Below, piece after piece: positions 53,822 to 62,662 of a DNA stretch of 64,000 nt (positions within the stretch are counted from its first letter, which is position 1; each line of letters begins with the position of its first letter). The translations under genes were made by a program, and so were the position numbers. A model generated the notes under the pieces. It was not told the DNA's origin and made no database searches. It saw nothing but the letters and a program-made list of their open reading frames with translations. The stretch comes from Cytobacillus oceanisediminis 2691 (GTDB lineage: Bacteria; Bacillota; Bacilli; Bacillales; Cytobacillaceae): NCBI RefSeq assembly GCF_000294775.2, contig NZ_CP015506.1:1649501-1713500 (forward strand), read 5' to 3'.

Positions 53822-55039
53822 ATGGATGCATTGGATATCCTTACAGATTTGGATAATGTATTTCCTTATTTCCAGCCAATATTCAGTGCAGATGAGCATC
53901 GTGTCATTGGTTATGAGGTTTTAGGCCGATATAGAGGATCTGATGGAGTTATAAGTAGTCTGGGGCCGTTCTTCCAGGATGAGAATATTCCTGAAGAATA
54001 CCGGATTGAAGTAGATTATGAAGTATTAAAAAAGGCTTTGGATAAGGCCCGGGACCTGGATAAGGATATTTTGCTTTTTGTCAACAGGGATGCTGACTTG
54101 CTCATGTATAATGACGGGGAACAATTTTTAAATACCCTCCAGGAATATGAAAAACAAGGAATAAGCCTTGACAGGATTGTATTGGAAATTACAGAACGGA
54201 ATTATAAGGGAGATATTGACCATCTGGACCATCTATTGAATTATTACAGGACTTATGGAATTAAATTAGCAATAGATAAACTTGGAAATGAAAGCAGTCA
54301 TCTCGATAGGATCGGGCAATTGGCTCCCGACATTTTAAAGGTGGATCTGGAGTCCATGAAATCAAATGCTTCTGCTTATAATTTTAATGATATCCTCTAT
54401 TCTTTATCCATGCTTGCCAGGAAAATAGGAGCGAGCATGCTTTTTGAAAATATTGAAATGGTTTACCAGCTTCAGTTTGCCTGGAAAAATGGAGGCCGTT
54501 ATTATCAAGGTTATTATTTGCAAAAACCGGCTGAAAATTTCACTGATAGAGATATTTTAAAGGAAAAATTTCGAAGTGAATGCCATCGGTTTATTGTACA
54601 TGAAAAGAAAAAACTGGAGTCCTTGTATCAGGTTACACTTGAGTTCAACGAAAAGATGATTGATTTTGCAAATAAAAATAAAAAGGTTTTTGTATATGAA
54701 GAAACCTTGGAGCAGATTGCGGTTCTTCTGGATGGTGCAGCTTTTCGCCTGTATATTTGCGATGAAGATGGATTCCAGAAATCTGCGAATTACTTCAAAC
54801 GGGATGGGGAATGGATAACCCAGGAAGAATATCTTCACAAAAACTGGAGCTGGCGGCCATACTTTCTTGAAAATATCATGAAAATGCGAATAAATAAAAA
54901 AGGTATCCTCTCTGATTTGTATACTGATATTGAGACAGGTGAAACAATCAGGACGTTTTCCTTTCCGCTTAATACCAATGATTACTTATTTGTGGATCTA
55001 TCGTATGAATTTTTATACAACCATGATGGGTTATTATAA
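53822..55039 (+). CDS. ykuI: EAL-domain protein YkuI
   Basis: This 405-residue protein has an EAL domain (about 10-250) and a PAS-like YkuI C-terminal domain. Motifs are degenerate: EVLGR for EALxR, and AIDKLGN in place of DDFG, so a key metal-binding Asp is missing. VLEITE, ILKVDLE and YYQGYYL remain. The B. subtilis homologue binds c-di-GMP but has no measured hydrolysis, which fits. An extended -10 box TGGTATAAT (53782-53790) and GGGAGG precede it. Confidence 0.9.
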   Translation: MDALDILTDLDNVFPYFQPIFSADEHRVIGYEVLGRYRGSDGVISSLGPFFQDENIPEEYRIEVDYEVLKKALDKARDLDKDILLFVNRDADLLMYNDGEQFLNTLQEYEKQGISLDRIVLEITERNYKGDIDHLDHLLNYYRTYGIKLAIDKLGNESSHLDRIGQLAPDILKVDLESMKSNASAYNFNDILYSLSMLARKIGASMLFENIEMVYQLQFAWKNGGRYYQGYYLQKPAENFTDRDILKEKFRSECHRFIVHEKKKLESLYQVTLEFNEKMIDFANKNKKVFVYEETLEQIAVLLDGAAFRLYICDEDGFQKSANYFKRDGEWITQEEYLHKNWSWRPYFLENIMKMRINKKGILSDLYTDIETGETIRTFSFPLNTNDYLFVDLSYEFLYNHDGLL

Positions 55040-55117
55040 GCATAAAATTTTAAAAGTATAAACAATCTTAATTTGAGGAAATGTAAGTGTAGAACTTTCC
55101 TTGAGGAGAGATTAGAC

Positions 55118-55357
55118 ATGAGCATGTACACATTGATCATTTTACTAATTGGAGTGGGTATCCTTGGATACTCCTTAGTTTACACTTTGTTTGTTGCAAA
55201 AGAGCGAAAAGCCGTAAAGGGCGATATTGATGCAGAATTGCCGGATAATGTTCAGAAGCATGCATATATTAGAAATCCGATTTTTCTAACGTATGTGATT
55301 TTCTTTGGAATTGTTCTTGTTATGATTATCTATTTTGCACTTACATGGAATTGGTAA
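55118..55357 (+). CDS. Small two-helix membrane protein
   Basis: This 79-residue protein has helices at about 3-23 (TLIILLIGVGILGYSLVYTLF) and 55-76 (FLTYVIFFGIVLVMIIYFAL), joined by a charged loop. GAGGAGAG lies 7 bases before ATG 55118. It follows ykuI and ends at a terminator. The family is unknown. Confidence 0.75.
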   Translation: MSMYTLIILLIGVGILGYSLVYTLFVAKERKAVKGDIDAELPDNVQKHAYIRNPIFLTYVIFFGIVLVMIIYFALTWNW

Positions 55358-55386
55358 AGACCCTCATAGGCAGGGTCTTTTTTTAT
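55356..55386 (+). terminator. Terminator after small membrane protein
   Basis: AAGACCCT and AGGGTCTT pair around CATAGGC, followed by a T run. Confidence 0.88.
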
Positions 55387-55612
55387 TGAAATGGGTACAT
55401 GCAGCTGATTAACAATATTTACATCATTATTTATATACACTTTTCCGCTTATTGCGTTAATTCTTTGTCAATTCGGGTATATTCATAACAAGAAAAGAAT
55501 TATTATGTCAAAACGTAAGAGAATTTCGGGTGCGAAAACCGGCAACAGCAGCTTTATTTGCTGGTAAAATTGATGGTACACAATAGTAAACGATTAAGAA
55601 AGGGAGAGTGGA

Positions 55613-56320
55613 ATGTACAAGCACTTAGCAGGAATTATTATAACAATTGCAGTCATGGCAGCAGCGATTCCTTCCCATACAAATGCCGAGAGCCTTAACA
55701 ATAACCAAGAGGTATACAAATTCTTGCAAAATGCATTTCATACACAGGTTTCGCTGAGCGAGGAAGAGCGAAGCATGAAGGAAGTCGATGAATTGCTTGA
55801 CCCATATTTTTCTGAAGAGCCTAAAGCTGAATTTCTGAATGAAAACCTTGTTTCAGAGAATGGCAAGTATTTTACCCTTGGATCTGATGCTGCTGCATAT
55901 TACATTCCCTTCTTTACGTATTCAGATAGTACAAAAGTAGTTAAAGAAGGAAGCAAAATTTATGTGTATGAATACTTTCCGGAAAATAATGAAGGCCCAG
56001 TAGAATACGAAGGTCACTATGAGGGACTTTTACTTGTGGAACAAGAAGGGGAATTTAAAGTCGCCAAATTCCTGGGTGAAAATATACCCGAGAAAATTTT
56101 AAAGAAAGCCGAGAGTAATGAAGAAGCAGCAACACAAAGCTCATTTAAAACACCTGAAAATCCAAATTGGATTAACAAACCGTCGTATCAATTCGGTTTC
56201 CTGCTGAATCCATTCGACGCTTTGTTTCGTTCCGGAAGTATGGTTTTAACAGATAATAAACAAGGTATAATTGCTTTATTTGAACATCAGGAATTAAACG
56301 GGCAGCTGGCATCCAATTAG
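55613..56320 (+). CDS. Secreted DUF3993-type protein
   Basis: This 235-residue protein has a Sec signal peptide (MYKHLAGIIITIAVMAAAIP...HTNA, cleavage about residue 25). The mature region is acidic and mixed alpha/beta, and I associate it with Bacillus DUF3993 proteins. Function is unknown. GGGAGAG precedes the ATG. The 55387-55612 leader contains a CAGCA/TGCTG hairpin with no clear role. Confidence 0.7.
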   Translation: MYKHLAGIIITIAVMAAAIPSHTNAESLNNNQEVYKFLQNAFHTQVSLSEEERSMKEVDELLDPYFSEEPKAEFLNENLVSENGKYFTLGSDAAAYYIPFFTYSDSTKVVKEGSKIYVYEYFPENNEGPVEYEGHYEGLLLVEQEGEFKVAKFLGENIPEKILKKAESNEEAATQSSFKTPENPNWINKPSYQFGFLLNPFDALFRSGSMVLTDNKQGIIALFEHQELNGQLASN

Positions 56321-56323
56321 ATG

Positions 56324-56362
56324 ATAGGAGCTTAAAAGCTTAGCTTTTAAGCTCCTATTTTT
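56324..56362 (+). terminator. Terminator after DUF3993 gene
   Basis: ATAGGAGCTTAAAAGC and GCTTTTAAGCTCCTAT form a perfect 16-bp stem with a 3-base loop and TTTTTATT after it. Confidence 0.92.
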
Positions 56363-56405
56363 ATTATTGCAGCCTGACAGGCAGGAGATCCATGCAATTG
56401 AAGTT

Positions 56406-56648
56406 TCACTTTATGCCATCATCTAATACAGATTGCAGTCTTTCCAGGTCAAATCCCCTAATGACAGTATCTCCGATGACAATTGTTGGAGTGGAAAAAG
56501 ATTTATATTGTCTGGTCAGCTCTTTGTGGGCTGCTGCATCTTTTTTAATATCTTTTATCGTATAAATATATCCTTTTTCATTCAAAAACATCTTCGTAAT
56601 CTCACAGGGCGGACAATCCGGCTGTGTGTATAAAACAATTTCTTTCAA
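56406..56648 (-). CDS. Glutaredoxin-family protein
   Basis: This 80-residue thioredoxin-fold protein has the redox motif CPPC (residues 12-15), the cis-Pro STPTIVIG and the C-terminal G-F-D loop (VIRGFDLERLQ). It is a small thiol-disulfide oxidoreductase. The TTG start follows GGGGGAAG. Confidence 0.88.
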   Translation of the reverse strand: MKEIVLYTQPDCPPCEITKMFLNEKGYIYTIKDIKKDAAAHKELTRQYKSFSTPTIVIGDTVIRGFDLERLQSVLDDGIK

Positions 56649-56707
56649 AGTGCTTCCCCCTGAGTTTTTTGTTATTCCATCATAATGCAGGATATTAAAG
56701 TAAGCAA

Positions 56708-57658
56708 TCAGTTTGTTTTTTGCATATAATCTATCAATCCCATAGAGCAGACAGCGATATCCACAGAAAGGATCTTATATACAGGGTGGTCAGATGGGAT
56801 GCCTCTGCCATTTAGATTGGCTTTAATTTTTTCTTCAAGCATGGCTTGCGCTGCCTGTGTCTGCTGATCAATAGAACCGCCTTCAGATACGGCAATTCTG
56901 CCTGTATGGAGGAATATCTTAAGCCAATCCTTAATTTGCCTGTAGACCTCTTTTGGGTTTGTACTCATTCCATAATGGCCAAAGAAAATAAAATCAAGAT
57001 CCATTTTTTCATACATGCCAATGGATTCGAGCATTTTGCCTGGATCGAATTGGTTTGGTGAAGTTGAGGGCAGATACATTTCAATTCCATTTTCTTTTAA
57101 TTGAGGATAAGATACACCAGCCGTGTCTCCTGTGAACATTCCATTTAAAGCAGGATGAAAGATACTGAAGTGGTGATTAGCGTGCCCAGGTGAATGAAAA
57201 AATTTCAGAGTGCAATTTGGTCCTATTTTAAGCTCTTCTTCATGTTCTTTTGTGATAATTTTATCCTCTCGAACAGGCAAAATAGGATTAAACAGTCCAT
57301 CAAATTTATCTCCGTAAACAGCTTTTGCACCAGCAATTAAGCGTGAAGGATCTGCTAAGTGCCTGCCGCCTTTCGGGTGGACAATAACCTTTGCATTCGG
57401 ACAATGGGTTAGTAAAAGGCCTGTGCCGCCTGCATGGTCAAGATGAATATGGGTAACGATGATATACTCAACTTCCTCAGGCCGAATGTGAAGCTGGCTT
57501 AGCCCTTCCAGTATGTAGGGAATTGAAGGGCTTGCGGAAGTTTCAATCAAAGTCAGCTTTTCCTCTGTTAAGACATATGTACCGGTACGTTTTTCCAGTG
57601 AAAGATCAAAATCGTCAATTAAATATAGATTTTCCGCTAATTTTTCAGGTTTTGCCAA
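56708..57658 (-). CDS. MBL-fold metallo-hydrolase
   Basis: This 316-residue metallo-beta-lactamase-fold enzyme has HIHLDHAGG, HPKGGRHL, SPGHANHHFS, TGDTAG and a final FGHYG histidine, so the dinuclear metal site is complete. The substrate is unknown. It starts with TTG; the AAAGGA site is about 12 bases away, so the start is a little uncertain. Confidence 0.87.
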   Translation of the reverse strand: MAKPEKLAENLYLIDDFDLSLEKRTGTYVLTEEKLTLIETSASPSIPYILEGLSQLHIRPEEVEYIIVTHIHLDHAGGTGLLLTHCPNAKVIVHPKGGRHLADPSRLIAGAKAVYGDKFDGLFNPILPVREDKIITKEHEEELKIGPNCTLKFFHSPGHANHHFSIFHPALNGMFTGDTAGVSYPQLKENGIEMYLPSTSPNQFDPGKMLESIGMYEKMDLDFIFFGHYGMSTNPKEVYRQIKDWLKIFLHTGRIAVSEGGSIDQQTQAAQAMLEEKIKANLNGRGIPSDHPVYKILSVDIAVCSMGLIDYMQKTN

Positions 57659-57842
57659 AAAAAATCACATCCTTTATAAAGCTTTTGCTTGTACAAACAC
57701 CTGACAATATTTTATTCTGTTAATATTGGTATGTAAAGCATCGAGCTTGAATATTCTGAATTTATTTCTTTAGGATAGAAACATGCCAAAAGAGAAACCT
57801 AAATGTAGAATTATGGGTTTTGTTTTGGAAAGGAGAGAGAGC

Positions 57843-58079
57843 ATGTCACAGCTTCAAGGTATATTAACACGCTTAAAGAGCTTACAGGAACAAGCAACAG
57901 GCGGAGAGCCAATGCAAAGATTTTTTGAGGTGAATGGTGAAAGGAAATGCCAGGTAACTTTTCATCCGAAAAATGAAACATTTGAACTGGAAGTATATTA
58001 CGATAAAGAAAAGCCAAAAAGATATCAATTCGACAACATTGATATGATTACGATCGAAATTTTCGATTTGATTCAATAA
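57843..58079 (+). CDS. ykuJ: YkuJ-like protein
   Basis: This 78-residue alpha/beta protein (MSQLQGILTRLKSLQEQATG, later YDKEKPKRYQFDNIDMITIE) agrees with B. subtilis YkuJ in length and sequence. Function is unknown. ATG 57843 has AAAGGAGAG 5 bases upstream; an upstream ATG at 57783 lacks a site. Confidence 0.88.
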   Translation: MSQLQGILTRLKSLQEQATGGEPMQRFFEVNGERKCQVTFHPKNETFELEVYYDKEKPKRYQFDNIDMITIEIFDLIQ

Positions 58080-58091
58080 TCCACCATATAC

Positions 58092-58120
58092 ATAAGGGGC
58101 CTTTTGGGCCTCTTTTCTTA
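58092..58120 (+). terminator. Terminator after ykuJ
   Basis: AAGGGGCC and GGCCTCTT pair (one G-U), followed by TTC. Confidence 0.7.
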
Positions 58121-58183
58121 TTAAAAACAGCTTGAAGAAAAAGCGTGCTATAATATGAAATATCAATCTTCCAGAGGTGTGAA

Positions 58184-58333
58184 ATGTATTATCTGCTCAT
58201 GATTTTGCTGTTTTTTACAGTTCTTCTTTTGCTTGCAGATTTAATTAATACAAAAAAAGAAGTAATCCGGATCAGGAAAACTCTTGAAGAAATGAAAGAA
58301 ATTTTAAAAGATAATAAGGACTCGAAAAAATAG
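58184..58333 (+). CDS. 49-residue membrane-anchored helical protein
   Basis: One membrane helix (MYYLLMILLFFTVLLLLADL) is followed by a charged helix (IRIRKTLEEMKEILKDNK). An extended -10 box TGCTATAAT (58146-58154) lies 30 bases upstream and AGAGGTG precedes the ATG. It sits between ykuJ and a zinc-ribbon gene. The family is unknown. Confidence 0.65.
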   Translation: MYYLLMILLFFTVLLLLADLINTKKEVIRIRKTLEEMKEILKDNKDSKK

Positions 58334-58384
58334 GTATTGAGAACAATAAGTAATAAAGGACCCTTTGATTTGAGGTGAAGCAGA

Positions 58385-58528
58385 ATGATGCCAATTGTAA
58401 CATGTCCAGGATGCATGGCTGAAAAAGACATCGATGCCGTTTTAACCGCACAGTCCAATCAAAATGTTATTTTTCGCTGTCCTGACTGCGGCTATGAAGT
58501 AAAAGACATTCAAACGAGCAAAGGTTAA
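58385..58528 (+). CDS. 47-residue zinc-ribbon protein
   Basis: Two CPxC knuckles (CPGC at 7-10, CPDC at 32-35) form a small zinc ribbon. TGAGGTGA precedes ATG 58385 (a second ATG follows at once). The position between ykuJ and darB suggests the counterpart of B. subtilis ykzF, but the assignment is by location. Confidence 0.75.
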   Translation: MMPIVTCPGCMAEKDIDAVLTAQSNQNVIFRCPDCGYEVKDIQTSKG

Positions 58529-58599
58529 TAGGGGCAAAATGCCGGAGACTATGATAAAATGGGTAAGAAGTATAACTAATTTTTGAGGAGTTTTCGGCG

Positions 58600-59046
58600 A
58601 TGATCAGTCTCCATAGCGAGGAATTTTTAGAATTTAACATAAGTGATTTCATGATTCCTTCTGAACGGGTAGCACATGTACAGGTTGGCAATAACCTGGA
58701 GCATGCCCTCTTAGTGTTAACAAAAAGCGGATATACAGCAATACCTGTACTAGACCCGCAATATAAGCTGCAGGGCTTAATCAGCACACCCATAATCATG
58801 GATTCTATTCTCGGGCTAGAGCGGATCGAATTTGAGCAGCTGGAGCAAAAAAGGGTTGAAGAGGCTATGAACAGAAATATCCCGCGGCTTGATGCTGAGT
58901 CCTCTATACAGCAATCGATCGAGCTTTTAGTTGACCATCCCTTTATATGTATAGAAAACAAGGAAGGCTACTTTGAGGGAATACTGACTCGCAGAACAGT
59001 TTTGGATCAATTAAATAAGCACATCAGACGATTAAATAAGCGATAA
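58600..59046 (+). CDS. darB: CBS-domain c-di-AMP-binding protein DarB (YkuL)
   Basis: This 148-residue protein has two CBS domains (SDFMIPSERVAHVQVGNNLE, then VEEAMNRNIPRLDAESSI). It matches B. subtilis DarB/YkuL, which in its c-di-AMP-free form binds Rel and pyruvate carboxylase to signal low potassium. GAGGAG lies 9 bases before the ATG. Confidence 0.9.
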   Translation: MISLHSEEFLEFNISDFMIPSERVAHVQVGNNLEHALLVLTKSGYTAIPVLDPQYKLQGLISTPIIMDSILGLERIEFEQLEQKRVEEAMNRNIPRLDAESSIQQSIELLVDHPFICIENKEGYFEGILTRRTVLDQLNKHIRRLNKR

Positions 59047-59167
59047 ACATCATTCAGCTCCCAGCAGTGGGAGCTTGCTTTATTTTCAATGATGAGAGTA
59101 CCGGTGTATTTATTTCCGCTACTTGCAGGCGTTATTCATGTTTTTATTCATTTTGGAGGGGAAATGC

Positions 59168-60691
59168 TTGAGTCAGACTTTACATAAAAAAATGCCGGAA
59201 GGAAAGAGAAAAGTTACGAAAAAGCCTTTTGTGCTTGCTTCAGTTATGCTTGCCATGTTTATGGGAGCTATAGAGGCAACCATTGTTTCAACCGCAATGC
59301 CTGCCATTGTAGGGGATTTAGGCGGATTTGCTTTATATAGCTGGGTGTTTTCAGCTTATCTGTTAATGAATGCTGTGACTGTTTTAATTTATGGCAAGCT
59401 CTCAGACTTATTTGGGCGGAAGCCCGTTTTGACATTCGGGATTATCATATTTTTAATTGGTTCCATTTTATGCGGTTTTGCTGAATCGATGACAGCACTG
59501 ATCATTTTCCGATTAATCCAGGGGGTTGGAGCTGGAGCAGTCATGCCGATAGCAACCACCATAGTCGGGGATATCTATACAAAAGAGGAAAGGGCACAGG
59601 TTCAGGGTTATTTATCAAGCGTATGGGGTATTTCAGCCATAATGGGTCCTGCAATAGGAGGGCTTCTAGTTGAATTCGTCAGCTGGCGATATGTTTTTTG
59701 GGTGAACATTCCGCTTGGCATTATGGCTATAGCAGGCTTATGGCTCTTCCTTCATGAGAATGTGGAAAGAAAAAAGCATCAGATCGATTATGCAGGGGCT
59801 GTGCTATTAACGGTTTCCATCTCATCTCTGATGTTTGTGCTTGTTGAGGGAGGAACAAATTGGGCATGGAATTCCATCGAAGCAATCAGCCTTATAGCGG
59901 TTAGTGTGATTTCCTTTATTTTATTTATCCTGCAGGAACAAAAAGCTGCAGAGCCGATGATGCCTTTTAATATTTGGAAGGAAAAACCGATTTTAATTGC
60001 TAATTTAGCTTCACTGACAACTGGTGTGATGCTGATAGGGATTTCCAGTTTTCTGCCGGCATTTGTCCAGGGTGTGATGGAAAGGTCGCCGATTGTTGCA
60101 GGTTTTACACTTACGACCATGTCGATAGGTTGGCCAATAGCTTCTGCAGCTGCAGGCAAGCTTCTTTTGAAAATTGGTTTTAGAAGCACCTCTGTAATAG
60201 GGGGAGTATTCTTAATTGCAGGGAGCTTATTATTTGTCACACTCACTCCTGAAGCAGGACCTGTATGGGCGGCGGCTGGAAGCTTTCTGGTCGGGGCCGG
60301 CATGGGATTAACTAGCACTGCTTTTATTGTATCCATTCAGAGTACAGTGGAATGGAAGCAAAGAGGAATAGCTACTGCTGCCAATATGTTTATGAGAAAT
60401 CTTGGCAACACTATAGGAGCAGCCTTGCTGGGCGGGATTCTGAACAGCCAGATAAAATCATATATACAGAATAATGGTGAAGGCATAGATTCCAGCCTAT
60501 CTTTAGATTCAGCAAATGTACTTTTAAATGAAGAAGCGAGAAACAGCCTGAATACGGGAGTGAAGGAAATCCTGCAAAATGGTCTCACCATTTCACTTCA
60601 TTCAGTGTATTATGCGGTACTATTATTTGCTGTTATAAGTTTCTTACTGGTAATTGCTCTGCCAAAGCATGAAAAGGAAGCTGCCGATTAA
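59168..60691 (+). CDS. MFS multidrug exporter, DHA2 (14-TMS) family
   Basis: This protein of about 507 residues has 14 predicted helices, DHA2 motif A GKLSDLFGRKPV, and motif C-like GPAIGGLLVEFVSWRYVFWVN. It probably exports drugs or metabolites by proton antiport; the substrate is unknown. The TTG start at 59168 is 6 bases after GGAGGGG; the frame from 59123 has no site. It is an insertion between darB and ccpC relative to B. subtilis as I recall it. Confidence 0.87.
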   Translation: MSQTLHKKMPEGKRKVTKKPFVLASVMLAMFMGAIEATIVSTAMPAIVGDLGGFALYSWVFSAYLLMNAVTVLIYGKLSDLFGRKPVLTFGIIIFLIGSILCGFAESMTALIIFRLIQGVGAGAVMPIATTIVGDIYTKEERAQVQGYLSSVWGISAIMGPAIGGLLVEFVSWRYVFWVNIPLGIMAIAGLWLFLHENVERKKHQIDYAGAVLLTVSISSLMFVLVEGGTNWAWNSIEAISLIAVSVISFILFILQEQKAAEPMMPFNIWKEKPILIANLASLTTGVMLIGISSFLPAFVQGVMERSPIVAGFTLTTMSIGWPIASAAAGKLLLKIGFRSTSVIGGVFLIAGSLLFVTLTPEAGPVWAAAGSFLVGAGMGLTSTAFIVSIQSTVEWKQRGIATAANMFMRNLGNTIGAALLGGILNSQIKSYIQNNGEGIDSSLSLDSANVLLNEEARNSLNTGVKEILQNGLTISLHSVYYAVLLFAVISFLLVIALPKHEKEAAD

Positions 60692-60701
60692 ACGGCAAGA
60701 G

Positions 60702-60732
60702 ATCTCTGCATTTAATTTGCAGAGATTTTTAT
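60702..60732 (+). terminator. Terminator after DHA2 exporter
   Basis: ATCTCTGCA and TGCAGAGAT pair around an AT-rich loop, followed by TTTTAT. Confidence 0.82.
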
Positions 60733-60842
60733 ATTCTTAAAGAACTGTAAGCTTTTAAGGTGCTGATGTCCTTTCTAATGATAATGAAACTCTAATTCAA
60801 TTAAGATATACTATAAGAAAAAGTTATGAGGGGAAGATGTTT

Positions 60843-61739
60843 ATGTCTTCACTTACGGAATTTCACCTTTTATCAGTGCTGGCACAGGAAATGAATATGA
60901 GAAAAGCGGCTGAACGTTTATTTGTTTCGCAGCCAGCCCTTTCACAGCGTCTTGTAAATATTGAAAAGGAATGGGGCAGCAAACTATTCCTCCGCTCACA
61001 AAAGGGTTTGTCACTGACGCCCGCTGGAGAAATCGTATTACAATTCATTAATGAAGTTCTTGCGAAGGAAGAAAAGGTCAGGGAGTCAATTACAGCCTTG
61101 AATTCAGAGGTCCATGGCACCTTAAAAATTGCAGTTGCTTCAATCGTAGGGCAGAATTGGCTGCCTCAAGTTCTTAAGAAGTTTGTCAGCCGCTATCCCC
61201 AGGCAAAAATTTCACTGATCACCGGCTGGAGCAGTGAAATATTAAAATCGCTCTATGATGATCAGGTTCACATTGGAATTATTAGAGGGACTCCGGACTG
61301 GAAGGGGATTAAAATCCCTTTATTTAAGGACAGTCTTTATCTAGTGGATACAGAGATTACAAGGCCGGAGCAGGTCCTTGAAACAGACAGGCCCTTCATT
61401 CAGTTTAAGAGTGATTCCAACTATTATCAGGAAATTCAGGACTGGTGGCTGCGGCAGTTCAAAACGTCTCCAAAACGGACAATAGTAGTTGATCAAATTG
61501 AGACGTGCAAGCAAATGACTTTCAATGGAATAGGATATGCCATTCTTCCAGCCATTACACTGAATGGTGCGGAGAAAAATATTTTTAAAATCCCGCTGCT
61601 GGATGAAAATAATTTGCCGATTAAGCGTGATACATGGCTGCTGGGATATGAATCCGCCTTTCAGCTCAAGCAAGTTCAGGCATTTGTTGAGTTAATTAAG
61701 GAGCATATTGAAGAAGAAGGAAAAGGATATCACCCATGA
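60843..61739 (+). CDS. ccpC: LysR-type regulator CcpC
   Basis: This protein of about 298 residues has an N-terminal LysR helix-turn-helix (MRKAAERLFVSQPALSQRL) and a C-terminal effector domain (LITGWSSEILKSLYDDQVHIGIIRG). It is very close to B. subtilis CcpC, the citrate-responsive repressor of citrate synthase and aconitase genes. ATG 60843 is better spaced from GAGGGG (9 bases) than ATG 60837 (3 bases). Confidence 0.9.
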   Translation: MSSLTEFHLLSVLAQEMNMRKAAERLFVSQPALSQRLVNIEKEWGSKLFLRSQKGLSLTPAGEIVLQFINEVLAKEEKVRESITALNSEVHGTLKIAVASIVGQNWLPQVLKKFVSRYPQAKISLITGWSSEILKSLYDDQVHIGIIRGTPDWKGIKIPLFKDSLYLVDTEITRPEQVLETDRPFIQFKSDSNYYQEIQDWWLRQFKTSPKRTIVVDQIETCKQMTFNGIGYAILPAITLNGAEKNIFKIPLLDENNLPIKRDTWLLGYESAFQLKQVQAFVELIKEHIEEEGKGYHP

Positions 61740-61831
61740 CTTCTATTTTCATTTATTTTTCTTGTTTTCAGCGCTTTTGTTTGTTAAAGTAATGCTAGTT
61801 GCAATGTTATACATAGAGGAGGATTTTTAAT

Positions 61832-62542
61832 ATGAAAATGATGGATGCCAATGAGATTATTTCATTTATCCAGAACAGCACAAAATCAACACCTGTAAAG
61901 GTTTATATTAAAGGTGAATTAGAAGGAATCGACTTCGGTGATTCAGCAAAGGCCTTTATAAATGGCAGTACCGGTGTGGTTTTTGGTGAATGGTCTGAAA
62001 TTAGCCAGGCAATTGAAGCAAATCAGTCACAAATTGAAGATTATGTTATTGAGAATGACCGCAGAAACTCAGCGATTCCACTGCTTGATATGAAAAATAT
62101 TAAAGCCCGCATTGAGCCGGGGGCAATCATCCGCGACCAGGTTGAAATCGGTGATAACGCTGTAATCATGATGGGGGCATCCATTAATATTGGTTCAGTG
62201 ATCGGAGAAGGTACAATGATTGACATGAATGTTGTCCTTGGCGGAAGAGCAACAGTCGGCAAGAATTGCCATATTGGAGCAGGAACTGTGTTGGCTGGAG
62301 TTATTGAGCCTCCTTCAGCAAAACCTGTTGTTGTAGAAGATGATGTAGTTATAGGAGCCAATGCAGTGGTTCTGGAAGGTGTAACTGTTGGTAAGGGTGC
62401 AGTAGTTGCGGCAGGTGCGATTGTCATTGATGATGTGCCTCCTTACACTGTGGTGGCAGGAACACCAGCTCGTGTAATTAAAGAGATTGATGAAAAGACT
62501 AAGTCTAAAACAGAAATTAAGCAGGAGCTTCGCCAATTATAA
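61832..62542 (+). CDS. dapH: Tetrahydrodipicolinate N-acetyltransferase
   Basis: This 236-residue enzyme has an N-terminal DapH domain and a left-handed beta-helix of hexapeptide repeats (about 90-205: [20 protein letters not shown] and on). It makes N-acetyl-2-amino-6-oxopimelate from tetrahydrodipicolinate and acetyl-CoA in the lysine/peptidoglycan pathway. AGAGGAGGA lies 8 bases before the ATG. It is followed by a hairpin and then dapL. Confidence 0.96.
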   Translation: MKMMDANEIISFIQNSTKSTPVKVYIKGELEGIDFGDSAKAFINGSTGVVFGEWSEISQAIEANQSQIEDYVIENDRRNSAIPLLDMKNIKARIEPGAIIRDQVEIGDNAVIMMGASINIGSVIGEGTMIDMNVVLGGRATVGKNCHIGAGTVLAGVIEPPSAKPVVVEDDVVIGANAVVLEGVTVGKGAVVAAGAIVIDDVPPYTVVAGTPARVIKEIDEKTKSKTEIKQELRQL

Positions 62543-62549
62543 GAGTTTG

Positions 62550-62576
62550 AAAGCGTGGATTGCGATCCGCGCTTTT
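62550..62576 (+). terminator. Hairpin between dapH and dapL
   Basis: AAAGCGTGGAT and ATCCGCGCTTT pair (one G-U) around TGCG, followed by TTTC. It may attenuate read-through into dapL. Confidence 0.75.
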
Positions 62577-62662
62577 TCTAAAGGTGAAAGCCTTTTGGTT
62601 ACCCAAGACTGCTATAGCGTTAATGAAATATAAGGGGCATTTTTAACAAGGGGGAAGAAAGT

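Noticed and set aside
58467..58961. 164-codon minus-strand open frame
   Set aside because: Antisense to darB and low-complexity Ser/Cys-rich. It is a shadow frame.
59788..60336. 182-codon minus-strand open frame
   Set aside because: Antisense to the DHA2 exporter, hydrophilic Pro/Ala/Thr-rich translation with no ribosome site. The plus-strand gene is clear.
62041..62427. 128-codon minus-strand open frame
   Set aside because: Antisense to the hexapeptide repeats of dapH; periodic composition explains it.
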